Made by a program: the position numbers and the translations under genes
Notes under the pieces: model-generated
The model's input: the letters and a program-made list of their open reading frames with translations, nothing else
What the model was told of the DNA's origin: nothing
Database searches by the model: none
Source: Paenibacillus xylanexedens
GTDB taxonomy: Bacteria; Bacillota; Bacilli; Paenibacillales; Paenibacillaceae
Assembly (NCBI RefSeq): GCF_007676705.1
Contig: NZ_VEBF01000004.1
Location: forward strand, 62,001-126,000
DNA length: 64,000 nt
Reading direction: 5' to 3'
Shown here: in pieces, positions 26,430 to 35,536 of the stretch
Layout: each line of letters begins with the position of its first letter
Numbering within the stretch: the first letter of the stretch is position 1

Positions 26430-28043
26430 ATGTTGTTTAAAAAGTGGGGCAACTTGACCTTATCCATCGTGATTACAGCGGGTTTAATGGCTGGATGCAG
26501 TTCAGGGGAGGCGCCTGCAGGGCAGAGTCAGGATAGTCAATCTAATCTGAATGCTACAGGCATGCCAGTAGTGAAGGAACCGATTGAACTGGATTTTTTC
26601 ACAGGGAAGTCTACCACCAACGGGAGTAAATTCGAAGAAACACTAATCTGGAAAGCGTACAGTGAGATGTCGAACGTGAAGGTGAACTTCAATCTCGTTC
26701 CTTTTGAGACATTGACTGAGAAGCGGAACCTGGCTCTGGCAGGCGGTGACTACCCGGATGTGTTTTACTCTGCTCGTGTGACTTCGGATGAATTGACACG
26801 TTATGGTGCCCAGGGTGTTTTTCTTCCGCTCAATGATCTGATTGATGACTATGCCCCAAATTTTAAAAGATTGATGGAGCAGTACCCGGATATTCGTAAA
26901 GGGTTGACGATGCCGGATGGCAACATCTATTCGATGCCGTCCTTCTATGATCCCGCTCTGTTATCCATGTTGATTGGTGCACCGCTGTGGATTAATGAAG
27001 ATTGGTTGAAACAGTTGAACATGGAAGAACCGGATTCAACCGAGAGCTTCTATGAATATCTGAAAGCTGTCAAAACGACAGATCTTAACGGCAACGGCAA
27101 AAACGATGAAATTCCTTTTAGCGCTACAGGCATTACGGGCATTATTGATCATGTAAAAGGGGCATGGGGGCTTGGTAACCGTGGACTCGGACACAAGTTG
27201 GTTGATGTGGACCCCGGCACAGATGAGCTTCGCTTCACCAAAACATTGCCTCAGTACAAGGAAGTGCTCCAGTATGTGAACAAGCTACATCAGGAAGGAT
27301 TGCTGGACCCCGAAATATTTACACTGGATGGCGGAGCACTGAATGCGAAAGGTCAGGCAGGAACGCTTGGTGCGACAACGGTGCCCAATCCGGAAACGGT
27401 CATGGGACAGAAAAATTTCATCGGTCTTGGTGCCCTGAAAGGTCCTGATGGGGAACAGCTGTATTCTCATGTAAAGGTACCTATGGTCCATGTAGGAGCG
27501 TTCGCGATTACGGACAAGAATGAGAACCCTGAAGCAACGATCCGCTGGATGGATCATTTCTATAGTGATGAAGGAGCCCTGCTCTACTTTATGGGGAAAG
27601 AAGGGGAGACCTATGAAAAGGATGCAGACGGAAATCTGCAGTACACGCAGGGTATTACAGCGAATCAGGATGGTCTCACCCAAGACCAGGCATTGGCGAA
27701 ATATTTCACCTGGCTCGGTGGAAGTTATCCGGGCTTAGTGAAGGAAGATTATTTCAAAGGCTCAGAGACACTCCCAAGCTCCCTTCAGGCAGCCGACAAA
27801 GCGAAGAACCAAGCCGTAGAGGACATCTGGTACAACTTTAACTTCACGCAGGAAGAATCCGAATTTATGTCCTCAGTTGGAAAAGACATTCAGGATTACG
27901 TGACCGAGATGGAAGCAAAGTTTGTGAATGGCAGTGCAGGTTTTGATCAGTGGGAAACGTATGTGAACACTCTGAATAAAATGGGGCTGGACGAGTATAT
28001 GAAGGTATATCAGGCAGCCTATGACAGGTATAAGACAGAATAG
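26430..28043 (+). CDS. Carbohydrate-binding lipoprotein of the importer (LplA/YtcQ-like)
   Basis: An extracellular solute-binding protein of about 537 residues. The signal peptide ends in the lipobox LMAGC, so it is lipid-anchored outside the membrane. The length and the segments GGDYPDVFYSARVTSDE and DLNGNGKNDEIPFSATG fit the large binding proteins of Paenibacillus LplABC-type systems. The ATG at 26430 lies 9 bases after AAGGGAG; the ATG two codons earlier is closer. The ligand is not known; the Gfo/Idh dehydrogenases downstream suggest a modified sugar, sugar acid or polyol. Confidence 0.9.
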   Translation: MLFKKWGNLTLSIVITAGLMAGCSSGEAPAGQSQDSQSNLNATGMPVVKEPIELDFFTGKSTTNGSKFEETLIWKAYSEMSNVKVNFNLVPFETLTEKRNLALAGGDYPDVFYSARVTSDELTRYGAQGVFLPLNDLIDDYAPNFKRLMEQYPDIRKGLTMPDGNIYSMPSFYDPALLSMLIGAPLWINEDWLKQLNMEEPDSTESFYEYLKAVKTTDLNGNGKNDEIPFSATGITGIIDHVKGAWGLGNRGLGHKLVDVDPGTDELRFTKTLPQYKEVLQYVNKLHQEGLLDPEIFTLDGGALNAKGQAGTLGATTVPNPETVMGQKNFIGLGALKGPDGEQLYSHVKVPMVHVGAFAITDKNENPEATIRWMDHFYSDEGALLYFMGKEGETYEKDADGNLQYTQGITANQDGLTQDQALAKYFTWLGGSYPGLVKEDYFKGSETLPSSLQAADKAKNQAVEDIWYNFNFTQEESEFMSSVGKDIQDYVTEMEAKFVNGSAGFDQWETYVNTLNKMGLDEYMKVYQAAYDRYKTE

Positions 28044-28093
28044 CGATATGAATTGATGACTGGAACAAAGGCTTGATGAAGGAGGGATAAGCT

Positions 28094-29131
28094 GTGAGAG
28101 CTGCTGTACTCGGATGCGGAACGATGGGAGCCGTACATGCCAAAAGTTATGCCAAGTTGAAAAATGTTGAACTGGTTGGGGTTTGTGATGTGGAGAAGGA
28201 TGAGGCTGACAGGCTGGCTGATGGTTACGGAACGACAGCGTACAGCCGTTTTGAGGATTTGTTGAGCGGGGAGCGCCCGGATGTGGTGAGCATCTGCCTC
28301 CCTACATCTTTGCACTGCACGTATACAGTCATGGCCGCTGAAGCGGGCGTGCATGTAATCTGTGAGAAACCGGTCAGTTCGACGGCCAAAGAAGCCGAAA
28401 TGATGGATGTCGTCTGTCGTTCGAACAAGGTTCATTTGTTTATTGCACATGTGGGTCGCTTCTTCCCTGCCTATATCGATGTCGCCCGTCAGATCGCTGC
28501 CGGAGTTATAGGGAAGCCTGGGGTTGCCCATGCCAGTCGTATCGGACCCCATCCGGGGCTGATGAAGAACTGGTACAACGATGAGAGGCATAGCGGTGGT
28601 GTCATTATGGATCTGATGATCCATGACATCGATTATATGCGCAGTGTGCTTGGAGAGGTACGTTCCGTGTATGCCCAGCGACGAACCCTTCCTCATTTGG
28701 ACTATGCTTGGGTAACCTTGAGATTCGAACAAGGAACTATCGCCAATCTGGAAGGGATGTGGGGATACCCGGGGCCGTTCCAGACAGCGATGGAATTCGC
28801 GGGAGATCGGGGAATCCTGCATGCAAATTCCGAGAAGGCCAAATCAGTGGTTATCCGTCAGGATGGAGGAGTAGGCCGTATGTCAACGACGGGAACGGAC
28901 GACAGGACACACACACCTATCGTTTTAAGGAAAAGTCCTGAGTTTGAAACGGCCTATGAACGTGAACTGTCTCATTTCATTCAATGTATCCAATTCGGGG
29001 ATCAGCCTAAGATCACGTTTCAGGATGCCTGTAATGCGTCTCGAATTGCCCGTGCTGCACTCCATTCTGCCTACAGCGGAGACTCTGTCAATATGAAAGG
29101 TTTTGAGGAGAAGGAGGGAGCATTCAGATGA
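28094..29131 (+). CDS. Gfo/Idh/MocA-family oxidoreductase (first)
   Basis: A 345-residue NAD(P)-dependent dehydrogenase: N-terminal Rossmann motif GCGTMGAVHAKSY, the EKPVSSTAKEAEMM motif with the catalytic-site Lys near residue 95, and a C-terminal alpha/beta domain with MDLMIHDIDYMRSVLGE. Family members oxidise or epimerise sugars, inositols or sugar acids. The GTG start has GAAGGAGGG upstream. It belongs to the importer operon and overlaps the next gene by 4 bases. Confidence 0.9.
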   Translation: MRAAVLGCGTMGAVHAKSYAKLKNVELVGVCDVEKDEADRLADGYGTTAYSRFEDLLSGERPDVVSICLPTSLHCTYTVMAAEAGVHVICEKPVSSTAKEAEMMDVVCRSNKVHLFIAHVGRFFPAYIDVARQIAAGVIGKPGVAHASRIGPHPGLMKNWYNDERHSGGVIMDLMIHDIDYMRSVLGEVRSVYAQRRTLPHLDYAWVTLRFEQGTIANLEGMWGYPGPFQTAMEFAGDRGILHANSEKAKSVVIRQDGGVGRMSTTGTDDRTHTPIVLRKSPEFETAYERELSHFIQCIQFGDQPKITFQDACNASRIARAALHSAYSGDSVNMKGFEEKEGAFR

Positions 29132-30150
29132 AACGATTGCGTATTGGCATGATCAGCTTCGCTCATCCCCATGCGTTCAGTTATTTTCGGGAGCTCGCCG
29201 CGATAAAGAATGTAGAGGTAGTCGCCATCGCCGATGATAACATGGAGCGGGTTATGACTCTTCTTGATCAAGGCCATATCTCGTATTACGAAGATTACCG
29301 CATCATGCTGCAGCTTCCTGAGATTGATGCCGTAATTATATGTTCAGAGAATGTGAAGCATGCGAGCATGGTGATGGAAAGTGCCCGTGCGGGTAAGCAT
29401 ATTTTATGTGAAAAACCGCTTGGAATTAGCATGGATGAAATGAAAATCATGATCGAAATCTGCTCCAAATACAGGGTACAATTGATGACCGCATTTCCCT
29501 GCCGATATTTGCCTGCTGTATTGGAGACGAAAAGGGCGCTTGAGCGAGGAGACATTGGTCAAGTGGTTGCGGTTAAAGGGTACAATCGTGGTACAGCACC
29601 AGAGGGCTGGTTTCTGGATCCTTCCCAATCCGGGGGAGGAGCGATTCTGGATCATACAGTCCATGTAGCTGATCTGCTTCGATGGTTGTTTAACCTTGAT
29701 CCGACCGCTGTATATGCAGAGCAAGGACATTTGTTTCATGATCTGGCGGTGGAAGATTCGGGCATGGTGCATATTGAATTGGATCAGGGAGTGATTGCGT
29801 TCATTGATACAAGCTGGTCGAGAAATCGGACATATCCCTTCTGGGGAGACGTAAAGCTAGATATCATCGGTACGGAAGGCGTCATACATATGGATGCTTT
29901 CGCACAGACAAATGAGGTATACAGCGATCTCGAGGAAAGAGCAAGGTGGAGCTATTGGGGTGAACGTATGAATTATTATATGCTGCAAGATTTCGTGGAC
30001 TCACTCCTGTCTGGAAGAAGTGTTTTAGTCTCCGGGGAAGATGGTTTACAGGCCACAGCAGTCGCTCTGGCAGCATATGAGTCGATTCAGAAAAAAGGCA
30101 GGGTGATACTCAGGAAAGTGGAGGAACATGAAACACGTTACGAACAATAA
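29128..30150 (+). CDS. Gfo/Idh/MocA-family oxidoreductase (second)
   Basis: A 340-residue paralogue of the preceding dehydrogenase with motif ICSENVKHASMVMESARAGKHILCEKPLGIS and the C-terminal GGGAILDHTVHVADLLRWLF. Its ATG overlaps the previous TGA (ATGA), so translation is probably coupled. Two consecutive Gfo/Idh enzymes behind a sugar importer suggest a two-step conversion of the imported compound, for example an oxidation followed by a reduction at another position; that is inference. Confidence 0.9.
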   Translation: MKRLRIGMISFAHPHAFSYFRELAAIKNVEVVAIADDNMERVMTLLDQGHISYYEDYRIMLQLPEIDAVIICSENVKHASMVMESARAGKHILCEKPLGISMDEMKIMIEICSKYRVQLMTAFPCRYLPAVLETKRALERGDIGQVVAVKGYNRGTAPEGWFLDPSQSGGGAILDHTVHVADLLRWLFNLDPTAVYAEQGHLFHDLAVEDSGMVHIELDQGVIAFIDTSWSRNRTYPFWGDVKLDIIGTEGVIHMDAFAQTNEVYSDLEERARWSYWGERMNYYMLQDFVDSLLSGRSVLVSGEDGLQATAVALAAYESIQKKGRVILRKVEEHETRYEQ

Positions 30151-30173
30151 GGTGTGTGGTAAACCCATAATTT

Positions 30174-30228
30174 AGACCCGAAGTGATGGGATTAGTCTGT
30201 AATAGATGATCTATCAGGGTCTTTTTTT
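30174..30228 (+). terminator. Terminator of the sugar importer operon
   Basis: AGACCC pairs with GGGTCT across a 37-base interval that contains a second small stem (TAGAT/ATCTA), followed by seven T. Confidence 0.7.
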
Positions 30229-30270
30229 GTTGTACTGAGGGGAATTCTATAATTTTGCAGAGAGGAATAG

Positions 30271-30304
30271 TTGACAAAACAAGTTGTAACTACTATAGTT
30301 ACAA
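30271..30304 (+). promoter_or_regulatory. Promoter with a palindromic operator over the -10 box
   Basis: TTGACA (30271-30276) and TATAGT (30294-30299) have a 17-base spacer. A perfect 9-bp inverted repeat TTGTAACTA/TAGTTACAA (30284-30304, 3-base centre) covers the -10 box. This is the usual geometry of MarR/HxlR-type repression. No regulator gene is adjacent. Confidence 0.75.
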
Positions 30305-30342
30305 TATGAGTTCTTACTACAAAACAAATCAGAGGAGAGATC

Positions 30343-30987
30343 ATGATGAACATTGCAATCATTGGTGCAACAGGCAAAGCAGGAAGTGTGATTTTGAAAG
30401 AAGCAGCAGACAGAGGGCATAAAGTAACGGCAATCGTTCGTAATGCATCCAAATTGGAAGATAAAAGTCTGAATACGCTGGAGAAAGATGTATTCGATCT
30501 TACAGCTGAAGATCTTAAGGCGTTCGATGTAGTTGTAAATGCATTTGGTGCTCCAGCGGGTAAAGAAAACCTGCATGTGGAAGTAGGACAAGCGTTGATC
30601 AACATCCTGAAGGATGCACCAAACACTCGTCTGATCGTCGTGGGTGGAGCAGGAAGCCTGTTCACGGACGAGTCCAAGACATTGCGTGTCTTTGAATCCC
30701 CAGGATTCCCTGATGCTTACAAAGCGACAGCAACGAACCAAGGCCAAAACTTGCAGGATCTGCAAGAATCCTCTGGTGTTCAATGGACATTCCTGAGCCC
30801 AGCTGGATTCTTCAATCCGGAAGGCGTACGCACAGGTAAATATCAAGCAGGCAATGATGTTCTCCTGGTCAACAGTGAAGGCAAAAGCTACATCAGCTAT
30901 GCTGACTATGCCATTGCTTTGGTTGACGAGATTGAAAATCCGCAACACAAAAACGAACGCTTTACTGTGGTTGGCGAAGCGAAGTAA
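30343..30987 (+). CDS. NAD(P)-binding oxidoreductase of the NmrA/atypical SDR type
   Basis: A 214-residue protein with the NAD(P)-binding motif GATGKAG at residues 8-14 and the sequence VVNAFGAPAG, TRLIVVGGAGS, WTFLSPAGFF typical of YwnB/NmrA-like epimerase-related reductases. These often respond to quinone or redox stress and some are regulated by HxlR/MarR repressors, which fits the operator over its promoter. It is a single gene with its own terminator. AGAGGAG precedes the ATG; a second ATG follows immediately. Confidence 0.85.
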   Translation: MMNIAIIGATGKAGSVILKEAADRGHKVTAIVRNASKLEDKSLNTLEKDVFDLTAEDLKAFDVVVNAFGAPAGKENLHVEVGQALINILKDAPNTRLIVVGGAGSLFTDESKTLRVFESPGFPDAYKATATNQGQNLQDLQESSGVQWTFLSPAGFFNPEGVRTGKYQAGNDVLLVNSEGKSYISYADYAIALVDEIENPQHKNERFTVVGEAK

Positions 30988-31016
30988 TACTTTCATATCA
31001 TAGTATAGAACATAAC

Positions 31017-31053
31017 AAACGGACGCTGATCTCAACAGATCGGCGTCCGTTTA
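31017..31053 (+). terminator. Terminator after the NmrA-like gene
   Basis: AAACGGACGCTGATCT pairs with AGATCGGCGTCCGTTT (one mismatch) around a 4-base loop, then ATTTT. Confidence 0.85.
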
Positions 31054-31244
31054 TTTTAGGTTATGGAAGAGAGATGTTCTGCAATAAAGTTAGACAGGTT
31101 AGATTATTATCGTTCAACTTCCAACTACTCCTTTGAATCTATGTTATATTATTCTAAAGATGGGAGGAAGATTTGATTGTGTGAAAGCCATCTGCTCTTC
31201 ATTGGAATTTCTGCGAGCCTAAAAGTATAAGGGAGTGAACAGTT

Positions 31245-31640
31245 GTGAAGATGTATTCTAAAGGAGTTATACTATTGATCTCTGTGGTTTTGATGATTAG
31301 TGTATCGAGTGGTTCAGGGTTATCCCAATATACAAACGTTAAAAATACGCTGAATCAAATTCACTTCACTTCTCTTTATCCGAAAAATAAGAATGGACAG
31401 ACATATGGTTCTGCCGCATATGCGACTTCTCCAGAAACGGAACCTGATTTAATCTTGGCTACTGGTGTGGATGGTACAGAAGGATATCTGCTGAAAAAAG
31501 ACATGGATGGCGAGCAACCAAAAACACCTGAAGAAGCTATTGCGATACAGAACAGCAGATCACCAGATGGTCGTGATATTCCACTGTATGACAAGGATGG
31601 TGAAACCGCAATTGGTGTGTTTCGTGTTGGAGGAAAGTGA
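31245..31640 (+). CDS. Small secreted or membrane-anchored protein of unknown function
   Basis: A 131-residue protein with an N-terminal hydrophobic segment (GVILLISVVLMISVSSGSG), so exported or anchored, and a C-terminal domain with YGSAAYATSPETEPDLI, VDGTEGYLLKKDMDGEQPKTPEEAI and DIPLYDKDGETAIGVFRVG. I recall similar C-terminal modules in other Bacillales secreted proteins but know no function. GTG start with AAGGGAG upstream. A terminator follows at 31654. Confidence 0.7.
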   Translation: MKMYSKGVILLISVVLMISVSSGSGLSQYTNVKNTLNQIHFTSLYPKNKNGQTYGSAAYATSPETEPDLILATGVDGTEGYLLKKDMDGEQPKTPEEAIAIQNSRSPDGRDIPLYDKDGETAIGVFRVGGK

Positions 31641-31653
31641 AAGTAACCAATCG

Positions 31654-31683
31654 GCAGTTGATCAAAAGGATCGGCTGCTTTTT
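31654..31683 (+). terminator. Terminator after the small secreted protein
   Basis: GCAGTTGATC pairs with GATCGGCTGC (two G-U pairs) around a 5-base loop, followed by five T. Confidence 0.8.
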
Positions 31684-31726
31684 GATTTTAAGATTCATTT
31701 AGTTTGCTAAAGGATGTGACGGTAAT

Positions 31727-31898
31727 ATGAATTACTTCATTGGAATTACTCCTCCGGATTGAAGAAATGAAGCTCTTAACAATGAAGGAATTGGCTCCTT
31801 TTCCAACCTTTGATATCAATTATGTACGCGTATATAAAGAAGTTGAACTAAATAAATACGTACCATTTGAAGATATCCAATTGGGATCTAAAAAGTAA
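31727..31898 (+). pseudogene. 2'-5' RNA ligase-family gene with most of the middle deleted
   Basis: The segment begins with ATG and 11 codons MNYFIGITPPD, then a TGA. From 31767 in another frame it continues with 43 codons ending YVRVYKEVELNKYVPFEDIQLGSKK and TAA. Both ends resemble, from memory, the N- and C-termini of YjcG-like 2'-5' RNA ligase (2H phosphoesterase) proteins of about 180 residues. The two HxT motifs of the family are absent, so roughly 120 codons have been lost. It is followed by a HIT-family gene. Confidence 0.6.
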
Positions 31899-31923
31899 TA
31901 TAAAATCTGCAATAAGGAGTTGA

Positions 31924-32406
31924 ATGAGAAAAATGACAGCATCATTTTCACATAAGCCCGAAGGATACGAATGTCCATTTTGTTGTATATGGGGGATCGA
32001 ACGATCTGATGAGGGAACAAAACAAAGAGATATCATCTATCAGAATGAAAAGGTAACGGCATTTATAGCGGGCAAATGGTGGCCAAATAATAAAGGGCAT
32101 GTTCTCGTTGTCCCTAATCAGCATTTCGAGAATATCTTTGAACTCCCAGCGGATTACGCTGTTGAAATTCACCGCGCGGCTCAGCTTACAGCATTTGCGA
32201 TGAAAGGTACATATGGATGTGACGGGATTTCTACGCGGCAACACAATGAGCCTGCTGGCAATCAAGACGTGTGGCATTATCATCTTCATGTTTACCCTAG
32301 ATATGTGAATGATCAACTTTATCTGTCCAAGGGTTTTCCGTCCGATCCAGATGAACGCGCTTTGTATGCTGATAAGTTGCGTTCTTGGATAAAGGAAAAT
32401 ATATAA
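31924..32406 (+). CDS. HIT-family nucleotide hydrolase/transferase-like protein
   Basis: A 160-residue cytoplasmic protein of the histidine triad superfamily: an N-terminal CPFC motif (possible zinc site), NKGHVLVVPNQHFENIFELP, and the triad HxHxH as WHYHLHVYPR. HIT proteins hydrolyse nucleoside phosphoramidates or dinucleoside polyphosphates. AAGGAG lies 4 bases before the ATG at 31924; an alternative ATG is at 31933. The 260 bases after it (32407-32669) are AT-rich and hold nothing recognisable beyond the promoter region of the next gene. Confidence 0.87.
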   Translation: MRKMTASFSHKPEGYECPFCCIWGIERSDEGTKQRDIIYQNEKVTAFIAGKWWPNNKGHVLVVPNQHFENIFELPADYAVEIHRAAQLTAFAMKGTYGCDGISTRQHNEPAGNQDVWHYHLHVYPRYVNDQLYLSKGFPSDPDERALYADKLRSWIKENI

Positions 32407-32669
32407 GGTTCAGAGGACGCAACTGATAATCCCATTATATAGCTATTCAGTAACAAACCATCTTTGGGAAAGCTTAATATGTAAAAAAGAATAAGTAACA
32501 GACTGATTTTTCAAAAATGGAAAAAGAAATACGGTACTTAAAAAGGATAAGCCAACGGACTGGGGAGTTACGACATAAACTTTTCGACGGTTACGAAACT
32601 TAATTGCGCACAAATAGTTGCGATACGAAAACCTAACGAAACTATACTTTTGTTAAGAGGAGGGATCAG

Positions 32670-33554
32670 ATGGATTGGCTTATGAGAATGAATCGGGCAT
32701 TGGATTACATTGAGATGAATCTAGTTGGCGAGATCGAATTGAAGGAAATTGCTCAATGTGCTTATTGTTCTTCGCATCAGTTTCAGAGAATGTTCTCGTT
32801 CATTACCAATGTTTCACTTTCGGAATATATACGAAGAAGACGGCTTACTCTCGCTGCAATTGAATTGCAGAATAGTGATAGGAGAGTTGTTGATATTGCC
32901 ATAAAGTATGGGTATGAATCACCGGTTTCATTCGCAAGAGCTTTTCAATCGTTGCATGGTGTTAATCCAGCGATGGCTCGTGAAGAAGGGACTTCCCTCA
33001 AAGCCTATCCTCGGATTTCCTTCCTTATTTCGATAAAAGGGGAAGAGCCTATGAACTATCGAATCGAAACAAAAGAAAGCTTCGAAATATTTGGAATCGA
33101 GAAAGTGTTTCAATTAAACGGAACAGAGACTCCGGCAGAGCTATGGAAGCAAAGCCACGAAAACGGTGAAGTTGAAAGACTTGCTACAAATGCTGGTGAT
33201 TTACCAGACTCGTTGAATCGGAATTATCATAAAGTACATGCTGTGTGCAGCTACAAAAAAACTGGAGAGGATACTTTCCCATACATGTTGTGTACATTTA
33301 AAGGTGAAACAAGTAAAGCCGATGGTTACACAAGTATAACGATACCAGCACACACGTGGGCGATCTTTTCATCTGATCCCTTTACATGGGATAAATTCGA
33401 TGAAACCATTGAAACCTTATATAGACGCTTCTTTTCTGAATGGCTTCCTACTACTGGATATGAACAGGTAGACGGAATGGAGTTCGAAATTACTGGAGGT
33501 AAAGATGGATTGAATTTTGTCGAGCTATGGTTTGCTGTAAGAAAAATATCTTAG
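32670..33554 (+). CDS. AraC-family regulator with GyrI-like effector domain
   Basis: A 294-residue transcription regulator: an N-terminal double helix-turn-helix (LKEIAQCAYCSSHQFQRMFSFITN and VVDIAIKYGYESPVSFARAFQSLHGVNP) joined to a C-terminal GyrI-like/effector-binding domain from about residue 125 (ending FVELWFAVRK). This SoxS/Rob-like architecture binds small hydrophobic ligands and often activates drug-resistance genes. GAGGAGGG precedes the ATG. Its target is not evident. Confidence 0.88.
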   Translation: MDWLMRMNRALDYIEMNLVGEIELKEIAQCAYCSSHQFQRMFSFITNVSLSEYIRRRRLTLAAIELQNSDRRVVDIAIKYGYESPVSFARAFQSLHGVNPAMAREEGTSLKAYPRISFLISIKGEEPMNYRIETKESFEIFGIEKVFQLNGTETPAELWKQSHENGEVERLATNAGDLPDSLNRNYHKVHAVCSYKKTGEDTFPYMLCTFKGETSKADGYTSITIPAHTWAIFSSDPFTWDKFDETIETLYRRFFSEWLPTTGYEQVDGMEFEITGGKDGLNFVELWFAVRKIS

Positions 33555-33615
33555 TTTTATTTTTTTGAAATTATTGATTGTTTCGAAATAATAACTGAAT
33601 AAATGTAAAGGGAGT

Positions 33616-33645
33616 AAGCAACCGTGTCCGATCGGTTGCTTCTTT
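33616..33645 (+). terminator. Terminator after the AraC/GyrI regulator
   Basis: A perfect 9-bp stem AAGCAACCG/CGGTTGCTT with an 8-base loop, followed by CTTTATT. Confidence 0.75.
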
Positions 33646-33738
33646 ATTCATCTAAAGGACAGATAGTGCAACATTTTATCTGTTGAAAAGGTCAATAAAG
33701 ATGTACGAAAATAAGGTCATGAGAAGAAGGTGGAAAAA

Positions 33739-34320
33739 TTGAAACTTCGTATACTCACGTTAATATTATTATTCTCTACCGTGTTCTTTATATCAAATGT
33801 ACAAGATGTTAAAGCTCTGTCATGTGCTGAATCGGGAAGTCCCCAAGAAGAGTTAGAAAGAAATACTGGAGCTGTTTATGGTGAAGTAAAGCAAATAAAG
33901 GTCGACTTAAAGCAAGAGGGGTTTACGGGCACAAAAGAGAAATTCAGATATATTTTAGTGGAAGTTGAGAGGAGTTGGAATACCGAAGTTGACTCTCAAA
34001 TCCTTGTCGCAACTAACTATACTTGGGGGTTTGATTTCAAGGAAGGCAAAAAATACTTAATATACTTTAGTGAAGCGAATGGCGAGTTAAGCAGTAGTCC
34101 GTGCAGTGTGACCATCGAAATGAATAATCTTAATCAAGCAACTGAACTATTCGGAGAAGGATTTGCACCAAAACAACAAGTGAATTTAGAACACAAGATG
34201 TGGTTTATGTTTGAGCAAGATATTGATTTGTATATCGTAGGTGCAATCATATTTATAATTTTGGCGATTTTTGTCTTCATCATGATCATGAGACTAAGAA
34301 AGAAAAAGGGCAAAGTGTAA
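33739..34320 (+). CDS. Exported membrane-anchored protein of unknown function (NTR/TIMP-like)
   Basis: A 193-residue protein with a signal peptide (ILTLILLFSTVFFISNVQDVKA), an extracellular domain with LSCAE near the mature N-terminus and SSPCSVT near the C-terminal end of the domain, and a C-terminal membrane helix (YIVGAIIFIILAIFVFIMIM) followed by a Lys/Arg-rich tail. The Cys pattern and KKYLIYFSEANGELSSSPCS recall tissue-inhibitor/NTR-fold proteins; this is a weak inference. The TTG at 33739 with AAGGTGG upstream is preferred over the GTG at 33730. Confidence 0.65.
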   Translation: MKLRILTLILLFSTVFFISNVQDVKALSCAESGSPQEELERNTGAVYGEVKQIKVDLKQEGFTGTKEKFRYILVEVERSWNTEVDSQILVATNYTWGFDFKEGKKYLIYFSEANGELSSSPCSVTIEMNNLNQATELFGEGFAPKQQVNLEHKMWFMFEQDIDLYIVGAIIFIILAIFVFIMIMRLRKKKGKV

Positions 34321-34471
34321 TCTCGATACGCTAACGGGAAAATTCTGCTTAGAGACAAAGTCGGTTGCACAAGAGCTTGGCTTCCTGCATGACATATTAC
34401 CCCCTTTACTTAAACGAGGATCGAGGCGTATAATCCGTTGAGACATCAGAGAGTTAAGAGGGGAAATGGTT

Positions 34472-35350
34472 ATGAACAATGGATTAATCAACGCGATCAT
34501 TGCGTATATCATGTGGGGGGTTCTCCCGCTGTATTGGAAGCTGTTTGAAAATGTACCAGCAGGCGAGATTCTGTCCCATCGGGTTGTCTGGTCGTTCGTC
34601 TTCATGGGTATTCTCGTTGCCGTCCAGCACCGTTGGGGTGACATGAAACGGATTGTGGCTGACCGTTCGCTCATGTTATCGCTCACAGCTAGCGGACTGC
34701 TAATTGCTATTAATTGGCTGATCTTCATCTGGGCAGTTAACAATGGTCATGTCGTTGAGACAAGCCTTGGTTATTATTTGAACCCGTTGCTGAACGTGCT
34801 ACTGGCAGTTGTCTTCCTTCATGAAAAGCCAAACCGTGGGCAGTGGCTCGCGATTGCTATTGCTGGTGTTGCAGTGCTCATCATCGCTATCGACTACGGA
34901 CGTTTCCCATGGGTTGCGATCTCGCTGGCTGTGTCATTTGGCTTGTACGGTCTAGCGAAGAAGAAGATTAAGCAAGACGCTTCTGTGGGCTTATTTTCGG
35001 AGACAGCTGTAGTTCTGCCCATCGCACTCGGCTACTGGATCTACTTGGCCATCGTGGGAAAAGCAACAGCATGGACGCTGCCTGCGCCGATGTTCTTCGA
35101 ATTGCTTCTATCTGGCGTGGTGACGGCGCTGCCGCTGCTTTTCTTTGCACGGGCGGCTGCCCGGATGTCGTTGTCCACGCTTGGCTTCGTGCAATACATT
35201 GGGCCGACGATCATGCTGATCCTGAGCGTGTTCGTGTTCAAGGAAACAGTCTCGCCAGTTCTGCTCGTTGGTTTCGCGCTGATCTGGACAGCGCTCATCG
35301 TATACGCGACCGCATCGATGCGTGCCACGAGACTGGCTAAGACAAGCTGA
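34472..35350 (+). CDS. rarD: EamA-family transporter RarD
   Basis: A 292-residue permease with ten membrane helices of the drug/metabolite transporter superfamily. The RarD signature is clear: GLINAIIAYIMWGVLPLYWKL, ILSHRVVWSF, NWLIFIWAVNNGHVVETSLGYYLNPLLNVLL. Substrates of RarD are not established; chloramphenicol sensitivity was associated with it in older literature. The ATG at 34472 is 9 bases after AAGAGGGG; the ATG two codons earlier is too close. A terminator follows. Confidence 0.93.
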   Translation: MNNGLINAIIAYIMWGVLPLYWKLFENVPAGEILSHRVVWSFVFMGILVAVQHRWGDMKRIVADRSLMLSLTASGLLIAINWLIFIWAVNNGHVVETSLGYYLNPLLNVLLAVVFLHEKPNRGQWLAIAIAGVAVLIIAIDYGRFPWVAISLAVSFGLYGLAKKKIKQDASVGLFSETAVVLPIALGYWIYLAIVGKATAWTLPAPMFFELLLSGVVTALPLLFFARAAARMSLSTLGFVQYIGPTIMLILSVFVFKETVSPVLLVGFALIWTALIVYATASMRATRLAKTS

Positions 35351-35377
35351 ACAGAGGGATCTGGTATCGTTATAAAT

Positions 35378-35413
35378 GCCCTGCCCGCCGATGAGGTGGA
35401 CAGGGCCATTTTT
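35378..35413 (+). terminator. Terminator after rarD
   Basis: GCCCTG/CAGGGC with additional inner pairing, then CATTTTTAC. Confidence 0.75.
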
Positions 35414-35536
35414 ACGTTTATGAAGAAAAGATAAGATAACCCAGCAAAATGAAGAAGGCATAAGATCAATGGAGTGGTAAAATACAGGAGTAATAATCAA
35501 AAAGTAGTAATAAGAAAACGAGGAGGCAACAGATAG

